NCBI GenBank assembly: GCA_021736205.1 | Contig: JAIPGF010000004.1 | Span: 1 to 64,000 of the forward strand | Length of the DNA: 64,000 bases | Origin: Candidatus Izemoplasma sp. | GTDB lineage: Bacteria > Bacillota_I > Bacilli_A > Izemoplasmatales > Izemoplasmataceae | Direction of reading: 5' to 3' | In this document: in pieces, positions 26,792 to 36,059 of the stretch | Numbering within the stretch: the stretch's first letter is position 1 | Layout of the letters: each line of letters begins with the position of its first letter | The notes under the pieces: generated by a model | Told to the model about the DNA's origin: nothing | Databases searched by the model: none | The model's input: the letters and a program-made list of their open reading frames with translations, nothing else | Position numbers and translations under genes: made by a program

Positions 26792-28489
26792 ATGAGCAAC
26801 GAAATATATGCGCGCTGGAAAAGCAATGAATCTCTTGCTGATGATATAAAAAAAGAGTTGTTAGAGATGACTGAAAGTGAAATAGAAGACGCTTTTTATA
26901 AAACTCTTTCATTTGGTACGGGAGGTATGCGTGGCATTTTAGGTGCCGGAACAAACCGTATGAATATCTACACAATTAGAAAAGCTAATTATGGGTTTGG
27001 CAGGTATTTAAAAGAACAATATGACGCCTTAGATCGTGGTGTGGTCATTGCACATGATAACCGACACAAATCAAGAGAGTTTGCGAAAGAAAGTGCTAGA
27101 GTCTTAACAACTTTTGGTATTAAATGTTATTTGTTTGATGGATTAAGACCAACACCCGAACTTAGTTACGCTGTTAGAAAATTAAATGCAATAGGTGGCA
27201 TTGTTGTTACAGCATCACATAATCCATCTAATTATAACGGGTATAAAATTTATGATGAAGATGGCTGTCAACTTGTCCCTAAATATGCTGATGAAGTCAT
27301 TAAATATGTTGAAAGTGTTGAGGATTTATTTAGCATTGAAGTAACTGACTTTGATGAATCCTTAGAACAAGGAATGATTGAAATCATTCCTGAAGAATTA
27401 GATGATGACTATTTAGATCAAGTCGCTAAGGTTCAATTACATCAAACACTAAATAAAAGTATCAAAGTTGTGTTCACACCATTACATGGTGCTAGTCGTG
27501 ATTTGGGCTTGCGAGTCTTAGAAGAAAATGGATTTGACTGTGTTCCTGTTGAAGAACAAATGGTTGCAGATCCAGAATTTTCAACAGTAAAAAGTCCAAA
27601 TCCGGAAAATAAAGAAGCCTTTGAATATGCACTTAAATATGGTGAAAAAACACAAGCAGATATATTAATAGCAACTGATCCTGATGGAGACCGATTGGGA
27701 ATTGCTGTAATGCATGAAGACGATTATAAACTATTAACAGGTAATCAAACAGGTGCTATTTTTGTTAAGTATATACTTGACACATTGAAAAATAGAAATG
27801 AATTACCTAATAAAGGTATGGTCTATAATACCATAGTAACAAGTGATTTAGGAGCTGCTATTGCCCGAGATTATGGTATGACTGTTAAAAGTACATTAAC
27901 TGGCTTTAAGTATATTGGTGAACAAGCTAAACTAATTGAAGATACAGAGTTTAAGTTTATGTTTGGTTATGAAGAAAGTTATGGCTATGTGATAAAAGAC
28001 TTTGTTCGTGATAAAGATAGTATTCAAGCAATGTTACTCGCAGCTGAAATTACCAATGTTTTAAAACATCAAGGAAAAACATTGTATGATTATTTATTCG
28101 AGATATATAACGAATATGGGTATTATTATGAAAGTTTAGAAGCGATTCAACAAACTGGAAAAGCCGGAGAAGAGCGTATAAAGAAGATATTAAAATCTTT
28201 TAGAGATGATAAACCAAGTGACATACTTGGTAATAAAATTATTAAGACCGAAGACTATCTTACTCAAACAAGAATGATTGATACAGAAACCGAGTCAATC
28301 GGTTTACCTAAATCTAATGTATTAAAATTTTATTTAGACAATGATGCATGGTTTGTACTGCGTCCAAGTGGGACAGAACCTAAAATAAAAATATATGTTG
28401 GTGTCTTAGCAGATTCATTTGAAAATGCAAAAACATATAATCAAAAATTAAAGAATGAACTCTTAAAATTAATCGACCAAATTTCATAG
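26792..28489 (+). CDS. Phosphoglucomutase (alpha-D-phosphohexomutase family)
   Basis: A 565-aa enzyme interconverting glucose-1-phosphate and glucose-6-phosphate, linking the glycogen genes to glycolysis. The phosphoserine loop is TASHNPSNYNGYK, the metal loop DPDGDRLG and the C-terminal phosphate site RPSGTEPKIKIY. Length fits the PgcA type. The ATG at 26792 follows GAGGAG. It ends 15 bp before rnfC and is probably co-transcribed. Confidence 0.93.
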   Translation: MSNEIYARWKSNESLADDIKKELLEMTESEIEDAFYKTLSFGTGGMRGILGAGTNRMNIYTIRKANYGFGRYLKEQYDALDRGVVIAHDNRHKSREFAKESARVLTTFGIKCYLFDGLRPTPELSYAVRKLNAIGGIVVTASHNPSNYNGYKIYDEDGCQLVPKYADEVIKYVESVEDLFSIEVTDFDESLEQGMIEIIPEELDDDYLDQVAKVQLHQTLNKSIKVVFTPLHGASRDLGLRVLEENGFDCVPVEEQMVADPEFSTVKSPNPENKEAFEYALKYGEKTQADILIATDPDGDRLGIAVMHEDDYKLLTGNQTGAIFVKYILDTLKNRNELPNKGMVYNTIVTSDLGAAIARDYGMTVKSTLTGFKYIGEQAKLIEDTEFKFMFGYEESYGYVIKDFVRDKDSIQAMLLAAEITNVLKHQGKTLYDYLFEIYNEYGYYYESLEAIQQTGKAGEERIKKILKSFRDDKPSDILGNKIIKTEDYLTQTRMIDTETESIGLPKSNVLKFYLDNDAWFVLRPSGTEPKIKIYVGVLADSFENAKTYNQKLKNELLKLIDQIS

Positions 28490-28504
28490 TTAGGAAGTGA
28501 TTTC

Positions 28505-29806
28505 ATGATCAAGAAGTCGAGAAAGGTTCGAGATTATAAAAAATTAACAAAAGCACTACCTACTGATCGTTATCTCAATCCTAAAAGTGTCCATATTCAC
28601 TTGCAAAACAACAGGTGTAAAACATATGATTTACACGTTAAAGAAGGAGATCATGTCAAACTAGGCCAAGTTATTGGTGTTAGACATGGCGGATTCTTTG
28701 AACAAAATATTCATTCTACAATTAGTGGTACAATCGGAAAAACGTCAAAAAAAGTTCATCGAAGTGGTCGTAAAGTAGACTGCATAGAAATCAAAAATGA
28801 CTTTAAAGAAACCTACCATGAAAGTGTGGTTGACCGAACAGATGCGCAAATAGAAAAACTTACACAAGAAGACATGGTTGATATTCTAAAAGAAAAATCA
28901 CTTGTTGGTCTTGGTGGTAGTGGCTTTCCAACATATATTAAACTCGCCACAAAAGATCCAATTGATACCGTGGTTGTTAACGCCGTTGAGTGTGAACCAT
29001 ATCTAAGCAGTGATTATCGTCTTATTTTAGAACATCCAGAACGTGTTGTTAAAGGATTACAATATATTATGCAGGCACTGGATGTACAAAAAGGTATTAT
29101 TGCTATTAAGTCATCTAAAGATCCCTTATATGAAGTATTAACACAAGTATTAAAAGTAAGATTTCCCGAAATGAATGTAAAAGTTGCTAAACTTGGAAAT
29201 CACTATCCACAAGGATGGGAAATTGAAGTCTTTAGACACGCCTTAAATATTGATATACCACATGGTGTTTTACCAACGAAATATGGTGTCATAGGATTTA
29301 ACGTCTCAACAACTGTAGGAGTATATGATGCAATCAAGCACAATTTACCTGTTACAAAGCGACATTTTACCTTAACAGGAGATGCCATTAAATTTCCACA
29401 AAACTACCGTATTAAAGTCGGAACACCAGTCAAAGATCTTATAGAAAAAAGTGAAGGGTATAAAAAAGATATTGACGAAATGGTTGTTGTTATGGGTGGA
29501 CCGATGATGGGGAATGCCACATTAGATGATGATATTATTGTTTCTAAAACAACAACATCAGTTATTGTTTTAGAAAATAAAGAGTATAAAGAAGAACAAT
29601 GTGTTAGATGTGGTAGTTGTGTTTATTCTTGCCCAGCAAGAATACAACCACAACAAATCATGCAAGCATATAAACGAAAGGATAAAGAACAAATAGAAGA
29701 ACTTGAAGCCTATAAATGTGTTGAATGTGGCTTATGTGCTTATGTTTGTACATCAAAAATCCATGTGACAGATTACATCAGAAAAGCAAAAAAATTGATT
29801 GGATGA
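28505..29806 (+). CDS. rnfC: Rnf complex subunit C
   Basis: A 433-aa peripheral subunit that takes part in ferredoxin:NAD+ electron transfer coupled to ion pumping. GLGGSGFPTYIKL near residue 135 and VVNAVECEPYLSSD form the flavin/NADH region. Two 4Fe-4S motifs follow (CVRCGSCVYSCP near 361 and CVECGLCAYVC near 401). It begins the order C-D-G-E-A-small ORF-B. Confidence 0.95.
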   Translation: MIKKSRKVRDYKKLTKALPTDRYLNPKSVHIHLQNNRCKTYDLHVKEGDHVKLGQVIGVRHGGFFEQNIHSTISGTIGKTSKKVHRSGRKVDCIEIKNDFKETYHESVVDRTDAQIEKLTQEDMVDILKEKSLVGLGGSGFPTYIKLATKDPIDTVVVNAVECEPYLSSDYRLILEHPERVVKGLQYIMQALDVQKGIIAIKSSKDPLYEVLTQVLKVRFPEMNVKVAKLGNHYPQGWEIEVFRHALNIDIPHGVLPTKYGVIGFNVSTTVGVYDAIKHNLPVTKRHFTLTGDAIKFPQNYRIKVGTPVKDLIEKSEGYKKDIDEMVVVMGGPMMGNATLDDDIIVSKTTTSVIVLENKEYKEEQCVRCGSCVYSCPARIQPQQIMQAYKRKDKEQIEELEAYKCVECGLCAYVCTSKIHVTDYIRKAKKLIG

Positions 29807-29810
29807 TATT

Positions 29811-30881
29811 ATGGAACAAAAAATACCAAACAAGGTTTTTAAAACAAGTCCACACTTAAGACGTCCTAATGCAAATGCTACACGCATGATGCGCGATGTA
29901 ACCATTGCTCTTTTACCTGTTATTGCGTTTGCAATTTACAGATTTAAGATGAATGCCGTCTATGTATTACTCGCAAGTATCTTATCAATGGTTCTTGCAG
30001 AATACGTGTTTTATTTAGTGCAAGACCTACTAAAAGAAAAACCATTCAAGTTAAAAAATGAAAGTTTTACACTTTATAATTTTAGTGCCATTACAAGTGG
30101 ATTAATATATGGGTTAACCCTCCCTGATACAACACCGATTTGGACCGTTGTTATAAGTGGTGCAGTTGGGATGTTTCTAGCCAAACTGATTTTTGGTGGT
30201 ATGGGACAAAACGTATTTAATCCAGCGGCCGTCGCCCGCGTGTTAGTCGTTGTAAATTTTGGCTCGTTAATCTCCTATGGTACAGATGCTGTTGATGCCA
30301 TCGGTGGTGCAACTGCTTTACAATATACAGCAAATAACTTATTTGATGCACAAATCTTAAATTACTATTCACTTAGTAATTTATTTACCGGTATGGGCAT
30401 TCCTGGGAGCATGGGAGAAGTCTCAGCTTTATTAATTCTAGTAGGTGCTATATATTTAGGGTTCCGGACAAGTTTTGAATTTAGAATTCCTCTAATTTAT
30501 GTTGGAACAGTTTTCATCCTTGCATCATTTGTGGCACTATTTAAAGGAATTGGCATGTGGTATCCAGTGTATCATGTTGTTAGTGGTGGACTGCTGTTTG
30601 GTGCTGTTTATATGGCAACAGATCCTGTAACATCACCGATCACGTTACCAGGTCGCATCTATTTTGCTTTTGGACTCGGGTTTTTAACATTCATCATAAG
30701 GTTATTTGGGGCATTACCTGAAGGGGTTGTCTTTAGTATTCTTATCATGAATATGTTTGTTTCATCACTCGATTACTATAAATGGTCAGAACAACGTTTC
30801 ACAAAACGTGCTATATATATATTTATTGGTGTCATTATCACATCAATTATTATAACAGTTGTAGGTGCATATTATGTTTGA
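29811..30881 (+). CDS. rnfD: Rnf complex subunit D
   Basis: A 357-aa membrane subunit with about eight to ten hydrophobic segments. It carries a covalent FMN in related complexes; the likely attachment Thr is in DAIGGATAL. The ATG at 29811 is chosen; an upstream in-frame TTG overlaps rnfC. The end overlaps rnfG by eight bases. Confidence 0.93.
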   Translation: MEQKIPNKVFKTSPHLRRPNANATRMMRDVTIALLPVIAFAIYRFKMNAVYVLLASILSMVLAEYVFYLVQDLLKEKPFKLKNESFTLYNFSAITSGLIYGLTLPDTTPIWTVVISGAVGMFLAKLIFGGMGQNVFNPAAVARVLVVVNFGSLISYGTDAVDAIGGATALQYTANNLFDAQILNYYSLSNLFTGMGIPGSMGEVSALLILVGAIYLGFRTSFEFRIPLIYVGTVFILASFVALFKGIGMWYPVYHVVSGGLLFGAVYMATDPVTSPITLPGRIYFAFGLGFLTFIIRLFGALPEGVVFSILIMNMFVSSLDYYKWSEQRFTKRAIYIFIGVIITSIIITVVGAYYV

Positions 30882-31407
30882 TAAACTAAAAACAGCGTTA
30901 GTTTTAGTTATTATTGCAGGCGTTAGTGGATTTTTAATCTACAATGTGAATGAACTAACAAAAGACAAAATAGAAGCGAATAAAACAAGTCGTGAAGAAG
31001 CATATTATGCAGAAATATTTGATACTAAAGATAAGATTAAATATACTAAAACAGCGTTAGACGATGTTTTAATTCAAGAAGAAATAGAAATAACAGACAC
31101 ATCTGGCAATGTAATTGGTTATATTTATAAAGGAACACACTCTAATAACTATGGAGACATTACGGTCTTAATCGGAATTACAATAGATGATTTAATAAGT
31201 AACGTCATCATTAGTTCTACAACCAATACCCCTACCTTTGTCCAAAAACTCAAAGATAATAATTTAGCAAACTTTAGTGGACAACAAATAGGTAGTGTTA
31301 CCTATGATAGCAAAACAGGGGCCACGTATTCTTACACATCAGTGAGTCAGATTGTAGATTCTGCTACACAGTATTATAGTGAAAACAGAGGTGAGATGAA
31401 TGACTAA
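30874..31407 (+). CDS. rnfG: Rnf complex subunit G
   Basis: A 177-aa subunit with one N-terminal membrane helix and an extracytoplasmic FMN-binding domain. The flavinylation motif is SKTGATYS near residue 149. The FMN transferase ApbE is not in the window. It overlaps both neighbours. Confidence 0.92.
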   Translation: MFDKLKTALVLVIIAGVSGFLIYNVNELTKDKIEANKTSREEAYYAEIFDTKDKIKYTKTALDDVLIQEEIEITDTSGNVIGYIYKGTHSNNYGDITVLIGITIDDLISNVIISSTTNTPTFVQKLKDNNLANFSGQQIGSVTYDSKTGATYSYTSVSQIVDSATQYYSENRGEMND

Positions 31408-32134
31408 AAAAGAAAACTTTTTAAAAGGATTAATAAAAGAAAATCCAATTTTTGTTTTCTTATTAGGAATGTGTCCAGCCTTAGCTGTTACATCGACATT
31501 CGAAACAGCACTTGGTATGGGAATACTTGTTATTTTTGTTCTAACAGGGAGTAACTTTGTTGTTAGTTTAGTTAGGAAGTATATTCCGCACGAAATAAGA
31601 ACGCCCTCTTATATTGTTATTATTGCAACATTTGTAACAATTGTAGAAATGATAACTGAAGCATACACATACGATTTATATATCGCATTAGGAATCTTTA
31701 TACCGTTGATTGTTGTTAATTGTTTGATTTTAGGTAGAGCTGAAAGTTTTGCCTCTAAAAACAAAGTGATTGATAGTGTTATTGATGGTATTGGGATGGC
31801 ACTGGGGTTTACAATAGCGCTTATAACAATCGGGGTCTTGCGTGAACTCTTAGCAACAGGAACCATTCAATATGGCGTTTATTTACCGTTCTTTGTTGAA
31901 GAACCAATAAGTTTAATAAAATTATTTCCCAAAAAATTTGGTTTAACCATGTTTAGCTTACCACCAGGTGCGTTTATTGCACTCGGTATTATATTGGCGA
32001 TAAGCCAGTTTAGAAAAGTGAGAAACGCAGAGAAAAAAGCCAAAGAGAAAAAAGCATTCATTGAACAAAAGAAAAAAGAAGCTTTAGAACGAAAAAGACA
32101 AGCAAAAATGCAAAAGGCAGGTGACAACAAATGA
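31400..32134 (+). CDS. rnfE: Rnf complex subunit E
   Basis: A 244-aa membrane subunit with six hydrophobic segments and the conserved NPIFVFLLGMCPALAVT and PLIVVNCLILGRAE. A highly charged Lys/Glu tail (from about residue 205) extends beyond the usual end of the family. Overlaps rnfA by four bases. Confidence 0.93.
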   Translation: MTKKENFLKGLIKENPIFVFLLGMCPALAVTSTFETALGMGILVIFVLTGSNFVVSLVRKYIPHEIRTPSYIVIIATFVTIVEMITEAYTYDLYIALGIFIPLIVVNCLILGRAESFASKNKVIDSVIDGIGMALGFTIALITIGVLRELLATGTIQYGVYLPFFVEEPISLIKLFPKKFGLTMFSLPPGAFIALGIILAISQFRKVRNAEKKAKEKKAFIEQKKKEALERKRQAKMQKAGDNK

Positions 32135-32736
32135 GTCTAACAGTATTTTTCACAGCTATTGTATCAGCCATGTTAATTAACAATGTTATCTTAATGCAAT
32201 TTTTAGGGATTTGCCCATTTCTTGGAGTCAGCAAAAAATCTAAAAGCGCCATTGGGATGAGCGGGGCTGTATTGTTTGTCATGGTTATCGCATCATTTGT
32301 GACCTATACATTATATGATTTAGTACTATATGAGTATAATATTCCTTACATTTCAACAATCGCCTTTATTTTAGTCATTGCGAGTTTGGTGCAATTTGTT
32401 GAAATGGTGATGAAAAGATATTCACAATCTTTGTATAAATCTTTAGGAATCTATTTACCGTTAATTACAACAAACTGTGCTATATTAGGTGTCAGTGAAG
32501 CAAACATAACAGCCATCTGGGGTGAAAGTGTTCCATATTTAGACGGTGTGTTCCAAGCCGTATCTACATCAATCGGAACAGGTCTTGGATTTGGCTTGGT
32601 CATTTTTGCGTTTTCATCTATTCGTGAGAAATTAGAAGCAAATAATGTTCCAAAAGCATGGAAAGGTGTACCAGTTAGCTTAGTAGTGGCAGGTATTATG
32701 TCACTGGCATTCTTCGGTCTAACAGGTATTATCTAA
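32131..32736 (+). CDS. rnfA: Rnf complex subunit A
   Basis: A 201-aa membrane subunit homologous to RnfE in inverted topology, with NNVILMQFLGICPFLGVS and YLPLITTNCAILG. In Rnf the paired Cys of A and E hold an Fe-S cluster in the membrane; both Cys are kept here. Confidence 0.94.
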   Translation: MSLTVFFTAIVSAMLINNVILMQFLGICPFLGVSKKSKSAIGMSGAVLFVMVIASFVTYTLYDLVLYEYNIPYISTIAFILVIASLVQFVEMVMKRYSQSLYKSLGIYLPLITTNCAILGVSEANITAIWGESVPYLDGVFQAVSTSIGTGLGFGLVIFAFSSIREKLEANNVPKAWKGVPVSLVVAGIMSLAFFGLTGII

Positions 32737-32891
32737 TGGTTGGAATTGCACTTGTTATTGGGTTAGTTCTTATTTTTATTGGGACGTATGCACTAAATAA
32801 GAGTACCCCGCCACCAGAATTAGATGAAACGATAGATAAAGAAGCTTGTAACGCATGTAAGAATTTTGCATGTGCATACAAAGAGAAGTAG
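32736..32891 (+). CDS. Small Cys-rich membrane protein inside the rnf operon
   Basis: A 51-aa ORF starting in a TAATG overlap with rnfA and ending eight bases before rnfB. Residues 2-19 form one membrane helix. The C-terminal tail contains EACNACKNFACAYKEK, a C-x2-C-x4-C pattern, like FeoB-associated Cys-rich membrane proteins. Such a tail could hold a metal or Fe-S centre. Position and translational coupling suggest an accessory Rnf subunit or assembly factor, which is inference. Confidence 0.7.
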   Translation: MVGIALVIGLVLIFIGTYALNKSTPPPELDETIDKEACNACKNFACAYKEK

Positions 32892-32898
32892 GTGACTT

Positions 32899-33204
32899 AT
32901 GGCAGCAGTAATAACATTAAGTATAATGGGCTTATTATTTGGTCTTGGACTAGCGTATAGCGCAGAAATATTTAAGGTTGAAATTGATCAGCGTGTTGAA
33001 GATGTTGATGAATTATTACCTGGCTTTAATTGTGGTGCCTGTGGGTACCCAGGCTGCAATGGCTTTGCCGAAGCAATTGTTGCTGGAGAAGTTGATAAAT
33101 TATCTCAATGTAAACCAGGCAAAGATGAACATTATGACCCGATCATCGCCTATTTAGAAGACCATCCTAATAAAGATGGCTCAACAATCAATATTAAAAA
33201 ATAA
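32899..33204 (+). CDS. rnfB: Short Rnf subunit B lacking ferredoxin domains
   Basis: A 101-aa protein with an N-terminal membrane helix (residues 4-24) and the RnfB Fe-S domain (FNCGACGYPGCNGFAEAI ... SQC, four Cys). It stops there. Most RnfB proteins continue for about 80-170 residues with two or more ferredoxin-type 4Fe-4S motifs that receive electrons from soluble ferredoxin. No frameshifted continuation is seen before the terminator 1-20 bp downstream, so the short form seems genuine. Confidence 0.88.
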   Translation: MAAVITLSIMGLLFGLGLAYSAEIFKVEIDQRVEDVDELLPGFNCGACGYPGCNGFAEAIVAGEVDKLSQCKPGKDEHYDPIIAYLEDHPNKDGSTINIKK

Positions 33205-33236
33205 GCAGACACCTTGTCTGCTTATTTCTTTTATTA
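33203..33236 (+). terminator. Terminator after the rnf operon
   Basis: AAGCAGAC/GTCTGCTT stem followed by a T-rich tract. Confidence 0.75.
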
Positions 33237-33239
33237 GAT

Positions 33240-33253
33240 TGTAAACGCTAACA
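33240..33253. promoter_or_regulatory. CRE-like operator upstream of ppdK
   Basis: TGTAAACGCTAACA matches all 14 positions of the CcpA/LacI-family consensus TGNAARCGNWWWCA. It ends 42 bp before the -35, a position typical of activation rather than roadblock repression. Confidence 0.65.
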
Positions 33254-33295
33254 TTAAAAAACTTAATTTTAATGTTATATTTATTGTCTATTTAG

Positions 33296-33324
33296 TTGAT
33301 TGAACCCATTAAAAATGATATAAT
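33296..33324 (+). promoter_or_regulatory. Promoter of ppdK
   Basis: TTGATT (33296-33301), 17 bp, TATAAT (33319-33324) with an extended TG (33316-33317). Confidence 0.75.
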
Positions 33325-33373
33325 TTACACGAACTTTTTAGATAAGAAATATTGTAAAGAAAGGTGAAACATA

Positions 33374-35989
33374 GTGAAAAGAATTTATATGTTTGGCGAA
33401 GGTTCTAGAGACCAAAAGAATCTTTTAGGTGGAAAAGGTGCAAACTTATCAGAAATGAAAAAAATTGGGGTTCCTGTACCAGCAGGATACACAATTACAA
33501 CTGATATGTGTACCGAGTACTACAAAAACGGAGGGAAAAACTCCGAGGAATTATTATCTGACATCAGAGAATATACAGAAAGATTAGAAAAAGAAACAGG
33601 GAAAAAATTTGGAAGTGACACAGATCCACTTCTTGTAAGTGTTCGTTCAGGAGCACGTGTAAGTATGCCAGGTATGATGGATACTATCTTAAACCTAGGG
33701 TTAACTGATAAGTCAGTTAAAGGAATGGTTGAAAAAACTGGTGACCCACGTTTTGTGTATGACATTTACAGACGCTTTATTCAAATGTTTGGAGAAGTTG
33801 TTCAAGGAGTTGAACACAAATTATTTGAAGATGAACTTGACAAAGTAAAAGATGCTCAAGGATATGACAATGACCTTGAAATCAAGGCAGATGAATGGAA
33901 AGATATCTGTGATAAGTTCTTAGATCTTGTTGAAGATGCAACAGGGGAACCATTCCCACAAGATCCTTACACACAACTTGAAATGTCAATTAATGCTGTA
34001 TTTGAATCATGGGATACAAAACGTGCAAAATACTACCGTAGACATCATGGAATTGATGATTCTTGGGGTACTGCCGTAAGTGTACAACAAATGGTATTTG
34101 GTAATGCTGGTGAAGACAGTGGTACTGGTGTATGTTTCTCTCGTAATCCAAAAACAGGAGAAAACGAAGTATTTGGTGAATTCTTATTCAACGCACAAGG
34201 TGAAGACATTGTTGCCGGAATTCGTACACCACTTGATTTACAAGAATTTGGAAACAAAGAACCAAAGTTACACAAAGAATTAATGGACTTACTTGACAAA
34301 CTAGAACGTCATTACAAAGATATGCAAGATATTGAGTTTACAATTGAAGATGGAACACTTTATATCTTACAAACACGTAATGGTAAACGTACTGGTGCAG
34401 CAGGTATTAAAATTGCTGTAGATTTTGTTGAAGAAAAAATCTTAACAAAAGAAGAAGCGGTTGACTCAATTGATGTTAATGCAATTGATCAATTATTGCA
34501 TCCTGTATTTGATGAAGATGAGTTAGCTAAAGCTGACGTATTAACTTCTGGACTTGCTGCTAGCCCTGGTGCTGCAACAGGTAAAATTGTATTCAGTAGT
34601 GAAAAAGCTGCTGAGTTAAAAGAAGAAACAGGAGATAACCTATTATTATTCCGTAAAGACACATCACCTGAAGATATTGAAGGTATGGTTGTCTGTGAAG
34701 GATTCGTCACACAATTAGGTGGTATGACATCACATGCTGCTGTTGTTGCCCGTGGTATGGGTAAATGCTGTGTTAGTGGTTGTTCTGAATTATCAATTAA
34801 CGAAGAAAAAGGCTTTATGACAATTAATGGTGAACGTTATGATGAACTTACACCATTTAGTATTGATGGATCAACTGGAAACATCTATGCGGGAACAATT
34901 AAAACTAAAGCGCCAGAATTCAGCGATGAATTTGAACAAATTCTAACATGGTCTAAAGAAATTAAAGACCTAGGTGTTAAAGCCAATGCTGATAACGAAC
35001 GTGATAGCCTACAAGCACTTAAATTTGGTGCTGAAGGAATTGGACTATGTCGTACAGAACACATGTTCTTTGATGATGAAAGAATCTTAGATGTACGTCG
35101 TATGATTTTAGCTGAAAATAAAGAAGCACGTGAAAATGCATTAGAAAAAATTATTCCTCACCAATTAAAAGATTTCAAAGAAATCTTTACAGCAATGGAT
35201 GGAAAAGTTGTTACTGTTCGCTTACTTGATCCACCTCTTCATGAATTTTTACCAGAAGAAGATGAGTTCAAAAAAGTTGCAAAACAATTAAATATTTCTG
35301 TTGAGCGTTTAGAACGCGCAGTAGAGACATTGCATGAGTTTAACCCAATGTTAGGACACAGAGGATGTCGTTTAGCTGTAACATTCCCAGAAATTAGTGT
35401 TATGCAAACAAAAGCAATTATCCAAGCTGCAATTGAAGTAACACAAGCTGGTAAAACTGTTATTCCTGAGATTATGGTACCGCTCGTATCAACAGTTAAT
35501 GAGTTAACTTACTTAAAAGAATATATTAAAGATACTGCAGATGCGTTAATTAAAGAAGCAGGTATTGATCTAAAATATAAAGTTGGAACAATGGTTGAAA
35601 CACCACGTGCGGCACTAGTCGCAGACAAAATTGGTAAAGAAGCAGAATTCATTTCATTTGGAACCAATGACTTAACACAAATGACATTTGGATTTAGCCG
35701 CGATGATGCTGGAAAATTCTTAAAAGAATATGCAGATAAGAAAATCTTAAAAGCGGATCCATTTGCTGCAGTTGACCAAGAGGGTGTTGGACGATTAGTT
35801 GATCTAGCAACAACCAACGCTAAAAAAGTAAACAAAGATATTACAGTTGGTGTTTGTGGAGAACATGGTGGAGAACCAACATCTATTGATTTCTTCCATA
35901 GAGCTGGACTTGATTATGTATCTTGTTCACCATTCCGTATTCCAGTTGCGATTGTTTCTGCTGCACAAGCAAAACTACGCAACCAATAA
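33374..35989 (+). CDS. ppdK: Pyruvate, phosphate dikinase
   Basis: An 871-aa enzyme interconverting pyruvate + ATP + Pi and PEP + AMP + PPi. The N-terminal ATP-grasp region starts FGEGSRDQKNLLGGKGANLSEM. The phospho-His is in GGMTSHAAVVARGMGKCCVSG near residue 453. The PEP/pyruvate barrel contains GTNDLTQMTFGFSRDD and the catalytic Cys in VGVCGEHGG. It starts with GTG after AAAGGTGA. In anaerobes it can run glycolytically, saving ATP by using PPi. It sits behind a CRE-like site. Confidence 0.96.
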   Translation: MKRIYMFGEGSRDQKNLLGGKGANLSEMKKIGVPVPAGYTITTDMCTEYYKNGGKNSEELLSDIREYTERLEKETGKKFGSDTDPLLVSVRSGARVSMPGMMDTILNLGLTDKSVKGMVEKTGDPRFVYDIYRRFIQMFGEVVQGVEHKLFEDELDKVKDAQGYDNDLEIKADEWKDICDKFLDLVEDATGEPFPQDPYTQLEMSINAVFESWDTKRAKYYRRHHGIDDSWGTAVSVQQMVFGNAGEDSGTGVCFSRNPKTGENEVFGEFLFNAQGEDIVAGIRTPLDLQEFGNKEPKLHKELMDLLDKLERHYKDMQDIEFTIEDGTLYILQTRNGKRTGAAGIKIAVDFVEEKILTKEEAVDSIDVNAIDQLLHPVFDEDELAKADVLTSGLAASPGAATGKIVFSSEKAAELKEETGDNLLLFRKDTSPEDIEGMVVCEGFVTQLGGMTSHAAVVARGMGKCCVSGCSELSINEEKGFMTINGERYDELTPFSIDGSTGNIYAGTIKTKAPEFSDEFEQILTWSKEIKDLGVKANADNERDSLQALKFGAEGIGLCRTEHMFFDDERILDVRRMILAENKEARENALEKIIPHQLKDFKEIFTAMDGKVVTVRLLDPPLHEFLPEEDEFKKVAKQLNISVERLERAVETLHEFNPMLGHRGCRLAVTFPEISVMQTKAIIQAAIEVTQAGKTVIPEIMVPLVSTVNELTYLKEYIKDTADALIKEAGIDLKYKVGTMVETPRAALVADKIGKEAEFISFGTNDLTQMTFGFSRDDAGKFLKEYADKKILKADPFAAVDQEGVGRLVDLATTNAKKVNKDITVGVCGEHGGEPTSIDFFHRAGLDYVSCSPFRIPVAIVSAAQAKLRNQ

Positions 35990-36004
35990 TTCGATAAATA
36001 AACT

Positions 36005-36037
36005 AAAAGGTACTGATGCATTCAGTACCTTTTTTTG
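36005..36037 (+). terminator. Terminator after ppdK
   Basis: AAAAGGTACTGA/TTCAGTACCTTTT with loop TGCA and T-run. Confidence 0.85.
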
Positions 36038-36059
36038 ATATACTTAAATGGGTGATACA

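Noticed and set aside
30000-33200. Nqr rather than Rnf complex
   Set aside because: The C-D-G-E-A-B order and the RnfB and RnfC Fe-S motifs fit Rnf; Nqr has NqrA and NqrF, which are absent.
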